Assembly: GCA_031082185.1 (NCBI GenBank)
Contig: JAVHLI010000012.1
Coordinates: forward strand, 1-64,000
Length of the DNA: 64,000 bases
From: a bacterium
GTDB taxonomy: Bacteria; Sysuimicrobiota; Sysuimicrobiia; Sysuimicrobiales; Humicultoraceae
Direction of reading: 5' to 3'
Shown here: in pieces, positions 24,471 through 35,379 of the stretch
How the letters are laid out: each line of letters begins with the position of its first letter
Position numbering within the stretch: the first letter of the stretch is position 1
Position numbers and translations under genes: made by a program
Notes under the pieces: generated by a model
What the model was told of the DNA's origin: nothing
Database searches by the model: none
Seen by the model: the letters and a program-made list of their open reading frames with translations, nothing else

Positions 24471-25649
24471 ATGCCCGAGCCGCAAACCGAAACCCAGATG
24501 ATCAACATGGGCCCCCAGCACCCGGCCACCCACGGGGTGCTGCGGCTGCTCCTCGAACTCGAGGGCGAGGTGATCGTCGGCACAAAGCCGATCATCGGGT
24601 ACCTCCACACCGGGTTCGAGAAGGAGATGGAGAACCGCACTTATCACCAGAACATCGTCTTCCCCGCCCGCATTGAGTACCTGGCAACCTTCATCGAGGA
24701 AATGGCTTACGTCACTGCGGTTGAGAAGCTTCTGGATGTCACGCCGCCTCCCCGGGCGCAGGTCGCAAGGGTAATCCTGGCGGAGCTGTCCCGTATCGCC
24801 AGCCACCTGATGTGGTTGGGATCCAGCGCCATTGACGTCAACGTGACCAGCGGCTTCATGTATTGCCTCCAAGATCGCGAGGGGATCCTTGACATCTTGG
24901 AGATGGTCTCCGGCCAGCGCATGATGCACGGGTACTTTCGCTTAGGCGGACTCCATCAGGATCTGCCCGAGGGGTTCGAGGCGCGCGTCAGGCAGTTTGC
25001 CGAGGGCCTGACCACCCGGTTGGACGAGTACGACTCGCTGCTGACCGACAACCTGATCTGGCGCAGGCGCCTCGAGGGGGTGGCGGTGCTCACCCCGCAG
25101 ACCGCGCTGGCCTACGGCTGCACCGGGCCGATACTGCGCGGCTCGGGCGTGAACTACGATGTGCGCAAGGCGTTTCCGTACGGCGGGTACGAACAGTTCG
25201 AGTTTGATGTGCCGCTGGGCAGGAACGGTGATGCCTTCGACCGTTACATTGTCCGGCTGGAGGAGATGCGGCAGAGCCGCCGGATCATCCTGCAGGCGCT
25301 CGATCGACTTCCCGGCGGTCCTGTATTGGTGGACGACCGCAAGGTCGCGCTGCCGCCCCGCGGCGAGCTCGTCCGCAGCATGGAGGCGGTCATCCACCAG
25401 TTCAAGCTGGTCAGCGAAGGGTTGCATCCCCCGGTGGGCGAGGTGTACGCGGCGGTGGAGTCCCCTCGGGGAGAGAAGGGCTATTACCTGGTCAGCGACG
25501 GGAGCAACCGGCCCGCCAGGGTGAGGGTCCGGGCGGCAACGTTCAACAACCTGCAGGCGCTGCCGGCAATGGTGTACAGGGGGTTCATAGCGGACGTGGT
25601 CGTGGCGATCGCGAGTCTTGACGTCGTGCTGGGAGACGTGGACCGGTGA
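24471..25649 (+). CDS. nuoD: NADH-quinone oxidoreductase subunit D
   Basis: The 392-residue 49-kDa-type subunit opens with INMGPQHPATHGVLRLLLEL, the quinone-binding loop of the family, and has VDVNVTSGFMYCLQDREGIL, RIASHLMWLG and the C-terminal FNNLQALPAMVYRGFIADVV. With NuoB it forms the quinone site. The stop overlaps the nuoE start (GTGA). Confidence 0.97.
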   Translation: MPEPQTETQMINMGPQHPATHGVLRLLLELEGEVIVGTKPIIGYLHTGFEKEMENRTYHQNIVFPARIEYLATFIEEMAYVTAVEKLLDVTPPPRAQVARVILAELSRIASHLMWLGSSAIDVNVTSGFMYCLQDREGILDILEMVSGQRMMHGYFRLGGLHQDLPEGFEARVRQFAEGLTTRLDEYDSLLTDNLIWRRRLEGVAVLTPQTALAYGCTGPILRGSGVNYDVRKAFPYGGYEQFEFDVPLGRNGDAFDRYIVRLEEMRQSRRIILQALDRLPGGPVLVDDRKVALPPRGELVRSMEAVIHQFKLVSEGLHPPVGEVYAAVESPRGEKGYYLVSDGSNRPARVRVRAATFNNLQALPAMVYRGFIADVVVAIASLDVVLGDVDR

Positions 25650-26107
25650 AGGAAGCCGCGCTGGAGGAGATTCGCCGCCTGGCGGGCCTCTACGAGCACC
25701 GCCGGTCCGCCCTTCTTCCCGCGCTCTTCGTAGCACAGCAGGAGGCCGGATACCTGAGCCCGGCGGCTCTGGAGTCGGTGGCCGAGGCGCTGGAACTCCC
25801 GGTGACGGAGGTAACCTCGGTCGCATCGTTCTACGGCCTGTTCTACCTCGAGCCCGTGGGCAGGCACGTGGTGCACGTGTGCACCAACCTGTCATGCATG
25901 CTCAACGGGTGCCAGCGTGTGTTGAGCCGCCTGCAGGAGGTAATGGGCATTCGTCCGGGCGAGACCACGCCGGACGGGCGGTTTTCACTGCGCACGGCGG
26001 AATGCCTGGCAGCGTGCGAGGAAGCTCCGGCGGTGCTCGTGGACGAGGATCGGTGGGCCGCGGTATCGCCGGAGGACCTCGAGACGATGCTGGATCGGTA
26101 CCGGTAG
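25646..26107 (+). CDS. nuoE: NADH-quinone oxidoreductase subunit E
   Basis: The 153-residue 24-kDa-type subunit binds [2Fe-2S] cluster N1a through Cys79, Cys84, Cys120 and Cys124 (Cx4C and Cx3C). Family marks are ALFVAQQEAGYLSPAALESV and EVTSVASFYGLFYLEPVGRH. GTG 25646 overlaps nuoD by 4 nt. It pairs with NuoF in the NADH module. Confidence 0.97.
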   Translation: MKEAALEEIRRLAGLYEHRRSALLPALFVAQQEAGYLSPAALESVAEALELPVTEVTSVASFYGLFYLEPVGRHVVHVCTNLSCMLNGCQRVLSRLQEVMGIRPGETTPDGRFSLRTAECLAACEEAPAVLVDEDRWAAVSPEDLETMLDRYR

Positions 26108-26125
26108 GGGGCAGGGGCGGAGGAG

Positions 26126-27397
26126 ATGGCGACGGAAGCGGTCGTGCCTGAATCGGTACTGCTCCGGTGGGTCCGGACCGAGGGCATGGCGCAGATCGAG
26201 CAATACCGCGCCGCCGGCGGCTACAACGCTGCGCGCCGCGCGGCCACGGAGCTGACCCCCGAACAGGTCATCGATATGGTCGCCGCCTCTGGGCTGCGTG
26301 GAAAGGGCGGTGCCGGATTCCCAACCGCGCAGATGCAGAAATGGAAGTTCATCCCACTAGAGGCCCCACTGAAGTACATCGTGGTGAACGGTGACGAGGG
26401 CGAACCAGGGACCTTCAAGGACCGGACCCTGATCGAGGGGTGCCCGCACCTGCTCGTGGAGGGCATCCTGATCGCCGCGGTGACCATCGGCGCGCGCAAG
26501 GTGTACATCTACCTGCGCCGGGAGTTCTATCGGGGCCGCCGGTTGCTTGAATCCGCGATCGCACAGGCCCGTGAGGCGGGATTCGTGGGAGAACGAATCT
26601 TCGGGAGCGATCACTCCGTTGAGATTGTAGTGCACTCGGGCGCGGGCGCCTACATAGCCGGGGAGGAGACGGCACTGCTGGAATCGCTGGAGGGCCGACG
26701 CGCGTTTCCCAGGCAGCGCCCGCCGTTTCCGGCCCTGGCCGGTCTCTATGGGAAGCCAACACTGGTCCAGAACGTCGAGACGCTCTGTCACGTACCAGTG
26801 ATCCTCGGCCTGGGACCGGAGCGATATAGGGAGTTGGGCCCACCGGCGTTGTTCTCGGTGAGCGGGATGGTTGTTCGTCCCGGGGTGTACGAGGCGCCGC
26901 TCGGCGTTACGCTGCGGTCGCTCATCTTCGAGCACGCCGGAGGCCTGCGCCCCGGAAGGCGATTCAAGGCGGCGTTCCCAGGGGGCTCTTCATCGGTCTT
27001 TTTGACCGAGACGGAATTGGACGTGAGGATGGACCACGAGAGCCTGCGCCAGGCCGGCACCATGCTAGGCTCGGCCGCGGTGATCGTGATTGACGATTCC
27101 GCCGACATGGTCGAGGTTATGGCGCGCGCGGTGGAGTTCTATCGCGACGAGTCGTGCGGCAAGTGCACTCCGTGTCGGGAGGGGACCGTCTGGATCGCGC
27201 AGATCTTCGAGCGTATCCTACACGGCCGCGGCCGTATTGAGGATCTGGCTCTGCTTGAGAGCGTAGCGAAGGGGATGACCGGTACCTGCTTCTGTCCGCT
27301 GGGAGAGAGCGTGCCGCCCGGCCTGGTGGCGTCGCTGCGCCTGTTTCGGGACGAGTACGAGCGCCGCATCGCTGTGGGGACGCCCGATGGCCGTTGA
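26126..27397 (+). CDS. nuoF: NADH-quinone oxidoreductase subunit F
   Basis: The 423-residue subunit binds NADH, FMN and cluster N3. The nucleotide site is GLRGKGGAGFPTAQMQKWKF and the FMN site includes NGDEGEPGTFKDR and AGAYIAGEETALLESLEGR. The cluster ligands are in SCGKCTPCREGT near residue 345 and GTCFCPLG near 387. It is the electron entry of complex I. It lies 18 nt after nuoE. Confidence 0.97.
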   Translation: MATEAVVPESVLLRWVRTEGMAQIEQYRAAGGYNAARRAATELTPEQVIDMVAASGLRGKGGAGFPTAQMQKWKFIPLEAPLKYIVVNGDEGEPGTFKDRTLIEGCPHLLVEGILIAAVTIGARKVYIYLRREFYRGRRLLESAIAQAREAGFVGERIFGSDHSVEIVVHSGAGAYIAGEETALLESLEGRRAFPRQRPPFPALAGLYGKPTLVQNVETLCHVPVILGLGPERYRELGPPALFSVSGMVVRPGVYEAPLGVTLRSLIFEHAGGLRPGRRFKAAFPGGSSSVFLTETELDVRMDHESLRQAGTMLGSAAVIVIDDSADMVEVMARAVEFYRDESCGKCTPCREGTVWIAQIFERILHGRGRIEDLALLESVAKGMTGTCFCPLGESVPPGLVASLRLFRDEYERRIAVGTPDGR

Positions 27398-29687
27398 AGC
27401 TCGGCGCGCGACGGTAACGCTGGTGATTGACGGTCGGGCAGTAATGGCGCCCAAGGGCACCACCGTCTATCAGGCGGCCCGCTCGGCGGGGATAGACATC
27501 CCCATCTTCTGCTATCACGACCGTATGCCGCCGCTGGGCGCGTGTCGCATGTGCCTGGTAGAGGTGCAGAAGATGCCCAAGCTGCAGACCGCCTGCACGC
27601 TGGAGGCATCCGAGGGCATGGTGGTCAGCACAACCAGCCCGGCGGTCAGGGCGGCCCAGGAGAGCATCCTGGAGTTCCTGCTGATTAACCACCCCCTTGA
27701 TTGCCCGATCTGCGATAAGGGCGGTGAGTGCCCGCTCCAGGATCAGGCGTATCGGTACGGCCCGGGCCGCAGCAGGTTCATAGAGGCCAAGCGCGACTAC
27801 GCCAAACCGATATCGCTGGGCCCGTTGTTGGTTTTGGATCGCGAGCGGTGCATCCTGTGCTGGCGGTGCGTGCGGTTCGGTGAGATCATCGCCGGCGACG
27901 ACGCGCTCAAGGGCTTCGAGCGCGGCTTCACCAGCGAGGTCGGTACGCCGCGGGCCCTCCCGGTGGAGTCCAAGTTCATCGGCAACACCATCGCGATCTG
28001 TCCGGTGGGTGCTTTGACCAGCCGGACCTACCGGTTCAGGGCCAGGCCCTGGGACGTTCAGCCGGTTGCCTCCACGTGCACCCACTGCGGGGTTGGCTGC
28101 TCGGTCTGGATGGACGTGCGCGGTGGTGAGATCCTCCGCACGCGGGCGCGCGAGGAACCGGAGATCAACGACGTCTGGTTGTGCGACCTGGGGTTCTTCG
28201 GGCACGGCTACGTTGCCGCGGGAGATCGTTTGACCACCCCGCTCGTGCGGCGGGAGGGCCGTCTGCGGGAGGCTTCCTGGGACGAGGCGCTCGGCCTGGT
28301 GGCCGAGCGGCTGCGCGTCTCACGCGAGCGAGGGCCGGGCCGGGTGGCGTTCCTCGGCGGCAGGCGGTTGTCCAACGAGGACGCCGCTGCCGCCGCAGGG
28401 TTCTTCCGCGACGTGGTGGGTACGCCCCACCTCGATCACCGCGTGGACGTCTCGCCTGACGGCGCAAGCCTGGGAGTGAGTTGGGGGCTGCGCACATCAC
28501 TCGACGATCTGGGCCGGGGCGACGTGTTTGTGCTGGTGGGATGCGACATCACCGAGGAGTATCCGGTGATGTGGCTGCGGATCAAGGCGGCCATTGACCG
28601 GGGCGCGCGGCTGGTGATCGTTCATGCCAAGCGGATTGAGATCCGGCGCCATGCGCGGTGCGAGCTTCTCGACCGCCACGATCGGCTCGCCCCGCTGGTA
28701 GCAGCGCTGGGAGCGGGCGCGGAGAGCGGTGATCTGGCAGCGGCGGCCGCGACGATCGCGTCCGGCGAGCGCGTCCACGTGCTGCTGGGAAGGCTGGTGC
28801 TGGACGGGCCTGATGGAAGGGATCTACTACGATCGGCGGACGGCTTGGCCCGGCGGGTAAGCGGCACGCTGCACATTGCGCGCGGGCGGGGCAACGACTT
28901 CGGAGCGCAGCGGTTCGGCCTCATGCCCGGAGAGGGAGGGATGGACGCGCCCGGGATTCTCCGGGGAGCAGCCGCGGGCGCGTTCGATCTCCTCTACGTG
29001 GCAGGAAGCGATCCTGCCACGGCGGTGACCGACGGCGCAGCATGGGATTCGGCACGCCGTGGGGTCGGGTTCCTGGTGGTGCACGAAGCGTTCCTATCGG
29101 AGACGGCCCAGTCGGCCGACGTTGTGCTGCCGGTACTGGTGCTGCCTGAGAAGGACGGCACGGTGACCAACCTGGAAGGCAGGACCCTGGCGTTGCGGGC
29201 GGCGGTGAAAGGCCCGGGGCAGGCCCGCGCCGACGGGGAGATCTTCGATCTGCTGGGCGCAAGGATGGGCGTGGTGCGCGGCCACCGCACGGCCGCGCGG
29301 ATCTCGCCGGCCGCGCTCGAACCGGCCGCGGCCGGGGGAGGCGCCTCGCCGTCACTCATCCTGGTGGTCGCCGACCGCCTCTTCACCCAGGGAAGCATGA
29401 CCGGTCGGTGCCGTGGCCTGAACGACCTAGCCGGCACTGCTCACTGTTTGATCCACCCTACCGATGCGGCCCGAGCCGACGTGAAAGACCTCGGCCTGGT
29501 AGAGCTTGTTACCGAGCACGCTTCGGTGGTCGTGCAGGCCCGCGTGAGCGGTGTCACGCTCCCAGGTCAGGTCCTGGTGTACCGCGGCTACGACGGCGCC
29601 CCGGTGCACACGATGGTGCGCTGGTCTCCTGCGCCGACCGGCGTTGAGATACGGCCGGTGGCGCCGCCAGAAGGGGAGACGCCGTGA
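27387..29687 (+). CDS. nuoG: NADH-quinone oxidoreductase subunit G
   Basis: The 766-residue subunit starts with a ferredoxin-like domain (CYHDRMPPLGACRMCLVEV, [2Fe-2S]), then the His/Cys cluster segment NHPLDCPICDKGGECPLQDQ, two-cluster segments ERCILCWRCVRF and AICPVGALTSRTYR, and a molybdopterin-oxidoreductase-like domain. CTHCGVGCSVWMDV near residue 230 suggests the extra cluster N7 is kept. ATG 27387 overlaps nuoF by 11 nt. The C-terminal domain binds no Mo cofactor in known complex I. Confidence 0.95.
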   Translation: MAVEARRATVTLVIDGRAVMAPKGTTVYQAARSAGIDIPIFCYHDRMPPLGACRMCLVEVQKMPKLQTACTLEASEGMVVSTTSPAVRAAQESILEFLLINHPLDCPICDKGGECPLQDQAYRYGPGRSRFIEAKRDYAKPISLGPLLVLDRERCILCWRCVRFGEIIAGDDALKGFERGFTSEVGTPRALPVESKFIGNTIAICPVGALTSRTYRFRARPWDVQPVASTCTHCGVGCSVWMDVRGGEILRTRAREEPEINDVWLCDLGFFGHGYVAAGDRLTTPLVRREGRLREASWDEALGLVAERLRVSRERGPGRVAFLGGRRLSNEDAAAAAGFFRDVVGTPHLDHRVDVSPDGASLGVSWGLRTSLDDLGRGDVFVLVGCDITEEYPVMWLRIKAAIDRGARLVIVHAKRIEIRRHARCELLDRHDRLAPLVAALGAGAESGDLAAAAATIASGERVHVLLGRLVLDGPDGRDLLRSADGLARRVSGTLHIARGRGNDFGAQRFGLMPGEGGMDAPGILRGAAAGAFDLLYVAGSDPATAVTDGAAWDSARRGVGFLVVHEAFLSETAQSADVVLPVLVLPEKDGTVTNLEGRTLALRAAVKGPGQARADGEIFDLLGARMGVVRGHRTAARISPAALEPAAAGGGASPSLILVVADRLFTQGSMTGRCRGLNDLAGTAHCLIHPTDAARADVKDLGLVELVTEHASVVVQARVSGVTLPGQVLVYRGYDGAPVHTMVRWSPAPTGVEIRPVAPPEGETP

Positions 29688-30670
29688 TCTCGGTCGTTCT
29701 AGTTGCCGCGATCAAGAGCGTCCTTATCCTGGCAACGGTGCTGGCCGGATTTGCGTACGCGACCCTGCTGGAGAGGCGGCTGCTCGCCCGCTTCCAGCTG
29801 CGCCACGGCCCCAACCGGGTCGGCCCGTTCGGGCTGTTCCAGCCCATTGCCGACGGGATCAAGCTGATCTTCAAGGAGAACTTTGTGCCGGCGGCCGCCG
29901 ACCGGTTCGTCTACTGGCTCGCACCCACCATCTCGATGGTCGCCGCGCTGTTCGTCTACGCCGTGATCCCCATCGGGCCGGATATCCGCTTCTTCGGAAC
30001 CACGGTGCCGCTCTACGTCGCCGACGTCAATGTGGGCATCCTGCTGGTGCTCGGCGCCTCGTCCATCGGCGTGTACGGCGTAATCCTGGGCGGCTGGTCG
30101 TCCAACAACAAGTATGCGCTGCTGGGCTGTCTCCGGTCGGGCGCCCAGTTGATCAGCTACGAGCTGGCCATCGGGCTGGCCGTGGTTTCCGTGGTCTTGA
30201 CCGCGGGATCGCTCAGTCTGGTGGACATCGTGAACGCGCAGCAGCGGCTCTGGTTCGTGGCTTTCCAGCCGGTGGGGTTCCTGATCTTCTTCATAGGCGC
30301 GCTCGCCGAAACGAATCGCGCGCCGTTCGACCTGCCCGAGGCAGAGCAGGAACTGATCGCCGGGTTCCACACGGAATACGGCGGCTTCAAGTTCGCGATG
30401 TTCTACGCCGGCGAGTACGTCGGCGTCATCACGATGAGTCTGCTTGTCACCACGCTGTTCCTCGGTGGGTGGCACGGGCCGCTGCTGCCCGGCCCCCTAT
30501 GGGTGGCGATCAAGACCTTCGCATTCGTGTGCCTGTTCATCTGGATTCGGGCAACGATGCCGCGGGTTCGCCACGATCAGTTGATGGCCTTCGGTTGGAA
30601 GGTACTGGTCCCGCTCGGCCTGCTGAACGTCGTCGCCACGGCCGTGATCGTAGCGCTGGTGGGAGGGTAG
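29684..30670 (+). CDS. nuoH: NADH-quinone oxidoreductase subunit H
   Basis: The 328-residue membrane subunit has about eight helices and the conserved cytoplasmic loops ERRLLARFQLRHGPNRVGPF near residue 28 and ETNRAPFDLPEAEQELIAGF near 205, with EYGGFKFAMFYAGEY after it. It caps the quinone channel. GTG 29684 overlaps the nuoG stop by 4 nt. Confidence 0.97.
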   Translation: MISVVLVAAIKSVLILATVLAGFAYATLLERRLLARFQLRHGPNRVGPFGLFQPIADGIKLIFKENFVPAAADRFVYWLAPTISMVAALFVYAVIPIGPDIRFFGTTVPLYVADVNVGILLVLGASSIGVYGVILGGWSSNNKYALLGCLRSGAQLISYELAIGLAVVSVVLTAGSLSLVDIVNAQQRLWFVAFQPVGFLIFFIGALAETNRAPFDLPEAEQELIAGFHTEYGGFKFAMFYAGEYVGVITMSLLVTTLFLGGWHGPLLPGPLWVAIKTFAFVCLFIWIRATMPRVRHDQLMAFGWKVLVPLGLLNVVATAVIVALVGG

Positions 30671-30673
30671 TCG

Positions 30674-31147
30674 GTGCCGGGCCTGTTCAGGCAGTCCATC
30701 GCGCTCCTGCGGGGCCTCCTGATTACCGGCCGGTACCTGTTCCGGCCTCCGGTGACCATTCTGTACCCGGAGGTCAAGACTCGGGTCGCGCCGCGGTTCA
30801 AGGGGCGGCACTGGTTGACGCTCTATGCCGACGGCGTTGAGCGCTGTGTGGGGTGCGAGCTCTGCGTGATAGTCTGCCCGTCCCAGGCGATCTACGTGAG
30901 GGCCGCGGAGAACACGCCCGAACGCCAGATCAGCAAGGGCGAGCGCCACGCCGACCAGTTCCAGATCAACATGCTGCGGTGCATCTTCTGCGGCTTCTGC
31001 GAGGAGGCCTGTCCCACCGGCTCCATCGTGCTGGGGCAGGACTACGAGCTGGCCGGCTACTCGCGCGCCTCGCTGATCTACACGAAGCCGATGCTGACCG
31101 AGCCCTACCCCGGAGCCTCGGGCCGCGATCCGGGGCGGGAGGTGTAG
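30674..31147 (+). CDS. nuoI: NADH-quinone oxidoreductase subunit I
   Basis: The 157-residue subunit binds two [4Fe-4S] clusters (N6a and N6b): CVGCELCVIVCP near residue 58 and CIFCGFCEEACPTGSI near 102. ERHADQFQINMLRC separates them as expected. GTG 30674 lies 3 nt after nuoH. It links the N5 and N2 clusters. Confidence 0.97.
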   Translation: MPGLFRQSIALLRGLLITGRYLFRPPVTILYPEVKTRVAPRFKGRHWLTLYADGVERCVGCELCVIVCPSQAIYVRAAENTPERQISKGERHADQFQINMLRCIFCGFCEEACPTGSIVLGQDYELAGYSRASLIYTKPMLTEPYPGASGRDPGREV

Positions 31148-31154
31148 CGGGCAG

Positions 31155-31667
31155 ATGGAGTGGGTCATCTTCGTCCCGGCCGCAGCGACGGCCGTCGCCG
31201 GAGGGGTGGCCGTGATCACCGCGCGCCAGCCCGTGCACAGCGCGATCGCGCTTCTGGTGGTCCTGGCCGCGATGGCGGTCAACTACCTGCTGCTGGCCGC
31301 GCAGTTCATCGCCGTACTCCAGGTGATCATCTACGCCGGCGCGATCGTGGTGTTGTTCCTCTTCGTGATCATGTTGCTGCACGCCAGGTCGGGCGAGGGC
31401 CCGGTTGAGAAGTTGCCGCGCCAGCGCGGCGCGGCGGCGGTCTTCGCGGCGTTGTTCCTGGCGGCCCTGCTTGCCGGCAGCCTGGCGGCGGCGAGACCGT
31501 TGGCGCCTGCACCCGAGGGGTTCGGCACGGCTCAGCAGGTGGGCGAAGCTCTGTTCGTGACGTACCTGCTGCCGTTCGAGATGGCGTCGGTGATCCTGAT
31601 GGTGGGCATCGTCGCCGCGGTGGTCGTGGTCAAACGAGGGCCGCCCGCCGGAAGAGGAGGGCGGTAG
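31155..31667 (+). CDS. nuoJ: NADH-quinone oxidoreductase subunit J
   Basis: The 170-residue subunit has five membrane helices. HSAIALLVVLAAMAVNYLLL and the helix QVIIYAGAIVVLFLFVIMLL (with the pi-bulge region AGAIVVL) are family hallmarks. It takes part in coupling near the quinone site. ATG 31155 lies 7 nt after nuoI. Confidence 0.95.
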   Translation: MEWVIFVPAAATAVAGGVAVITARQPVHSAIALLVVLAAMAVNYLLLAAQFIAVLQVIIYAGAIVVLFLFVIMLLHARSGEGPVEKLPRQRGAAAVFAALFLAALLAGSLAAARPLAPAPEGFGTAQQVGEALFVTYLLPFEMASVILMVGIVAAVVVVKRGPPAGRGGR

Positions 31668-31670
31668 CCC

Positions 31671-31973
31671 GTGGTACCGACCTCGGCCTACCTGGCGCTC
31701 AGCGCGGTGCTATTCACCATTGGCGTCGTGGGGGTGCTGGTCCGCCGCAACGCCCTGATCGTGTTCATGTCCATCGAGCTGATGCTGAACTCGGTGAACC
31801 TGGCCTTCATTGCGTTTGCCAGGCAGCACCTTGGTATTGACGGGCAGGTGATCGTGTTCTTCGTGCTGGTGGTCGCGGCGGTGGAGGTCGTCGTGGGGCT
31901 GGCGCTTATCGTGGAGATCTTCCGGTCGCGGTCCACCGTGGACATTGACGACGTGGATCTGCTGCGGGGTTAG
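31671..31973 (+). CDS. nuoK: NADH-quinone oxidoreductase subunit K
   Basis: The 100-residue, three-helix subunit has the MrpC-like pattern [20 protein letters not shown], with the conserved Glu in helix 2, and [20 protein letters not shown] with the second Glu. These two acids belong to the central proton path. GTG 31671 follows nuoJ by 3 nt. Confidence 0.97.
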   Translation: MVPTSAYLALSAVLFTIGVVGVLVRRNALIVFMSIELMLNSVNLAFIAFARQHLGIDGQVIVFFVLVVAAVEVVVGLALIVEIFRSRSTVDIDDVDLLRG

Positions 31974-31976
31974 CCG

Positions 31977-33887
<1,911 letters not shown>

Positions 33888-33888
33888 C

Positions 33889-35379
33889 GTGATGCTGACG
33901 ATGCTGATCTTCCTTCCGCTGGCCGGCGCGCTGGGTATCGCGCTGCTGCCGCGCGGGCGGGAGGGGGCCGTGCGCTGGGCCGGGCTGGGCGTGAGCCTCC
34001 TGGTGTTGCTGGCCGCGGCGAGGGTGTTCCAGGCGTTTGACGCGTCCTCCGGCGCGATGCAGATGGTGGAGCAGGCGCCGTGGGTGCCGGCGCTCGGGAT
34101 CAGCTACCGCGTGGGAGTGGACGGGATCTCGCTGCTGCTGGTCGGCCTGACCGCCGTGATCTTCCCGATCGCGCTGCTCAGCTCGTGGGCGGCGATTGCC
34201 GATCGTGTCAAGGCATTCACGATGGCGATCCTGGGTCTGGAGACCGCGGTGCTCGGCACTTTCCTGAGTCTCGACCTCATCCTCTTCTACGTATTCTGGG
34301 AAGCGGTCCTCATCCCCATGGCGTTCCTCATCGCGCTCTGGGGCGGGCCCAACCGCCGCTACGCCGCGATCAAGTTCTTCCTGTACACGATGGCGGCCAG
34401 CGTGCTGATGTTGATCGCGATTATCGCGACGCACGTGCTGGGAGCCGTGCTCCTGTGGGAGCGCACTTTCGACATAGAGCGCCTGGCCACGATGGTGCTG
34501 CCCGTCCGCACGCAGGGATGGCTGTTTGCCGCTTTCGCCCTGGCCTTCGCCGTGAAGGTGCCGATCTGGCCGCTGCACACCTGGCTTCCAGACGCGCACA
34601 CCGAGGCGCCGACCGCGGGCAGCGTGATCCTGGCCGCTATTCTATTGAAGATGGGAACCTACGGGTTCATGCGGTTTGGGCCGGCGCTGTTCCCCGATGC
34701 CCTGGTGGCGTCGGCGCCCCTGCTGGCCGCTCTGGCGATAGTCGGGATCCTCTACGGCGCCGCGGTCTCGTGGGCGCAGACCGACCTGAAGCGCCTGATC
34801 GCGTTCAGCAGCGTCAGCCACCTGGGGTTCGTGATGCTGGGGATTGCGGCGATGAACGAGCAGGGATTCCAGGGCGCGCTCATCCAGATGGTCAACCACG
34901 GCGTCAGCACCGGCGCACTGTTCCTCATCGTGGGCGTGCTATACGACCGGACGCACTCGCGCGAGATCGCCGACTACGGCGGCGTGGCCGCGCGCATGCC
35001 CAGGTTTGCCGCGATCTTTACGATCGTGTTGCTCTCCTCGGCTGCGCTGCCCGGGACCAACGGCTTCGTGGGCGAGTTCCTGATACTGCTCGGCGCCTTC
35101 CGAACCTCGACCTGGTGGGCCGCGCTGGGTGTAGGTGGGGTGATCCTGTCCGCGGTCTACCTGCTGTGGGCCTACCAGCAGGTGATGCACGGGCCGCTGG
35201 TGGCGAAGCATCCCGAGCGGCTCGTGGAGCTCACCCGGCGGGAGGTGCTGGTGTTTGTGCCGCTGATCGCCCTCATCTTCGCCATCGGCGTCTATCCCAA
35301 GCCGCTGCTGGACCGGTCGGAGGCCGCGGTTCAGGCAGCGCTTGAGCGGCTCAACCGTGTCGTGAGGGTGCAGCGATGA
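33889..35379 (+). CDS. nuoM: NADH-quinone oxidoreductase subunit M
   Basis: The 496-residue antiporter-like subunit has about 14 membrane segments with FYVFWEAVLIPMAFLIALWG (TM5 Glu), AVKVPIWPLHTWLPDAHTEA (TM7 Lys) and KRLIAFSSVSHLGFVMLGI. GTG 33889 and the adjacent ATG 33892 are both possible starts, 1-4 nt after nuoL. It is the second pump module. Confidence 0.97.
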   Translation: MMLTMLIFLPLAGALGIALLPRGREGAVRWAGLGVSLLVLLAAARVFQAFDASSGAMQMVEQAPWVPALGISYRVGVDGISLLLVGLTAVIFPIALLSSWAAIADRVKAFTMAILGLETAVLGTFLSLDLILFYVFWEAVLIPMAFLIALWGGPNRRYAAIKFFLYTMAASVLMLIAIIATHVLGAVLLWERTFDIERLATMVLPVRTQGWLFAAFALAFAVKVPIWPLHTWLPDAHTEAPTAGSVILAAILLKMGTYGFMRFGPALFPDALVASAPLLAALAIVGILYGAAVSWAQTDLKRLIAFSSVSHLGFVMLGIAAMNEQGFQGALIQMVNHGVSTGALFLIVGVLYDRTHSREIADYGGVAARMPRFAAIFTIVLLSSAALPGTNGFVGEFLILLGAFRTSTWWAALGVGGVILSAVYLLWAYQQVMHGPLVAKHPERLVELTRREVLVFVPLIALIFAIGVYPKPLLDRSEAAVQAALERLNRVVRVQR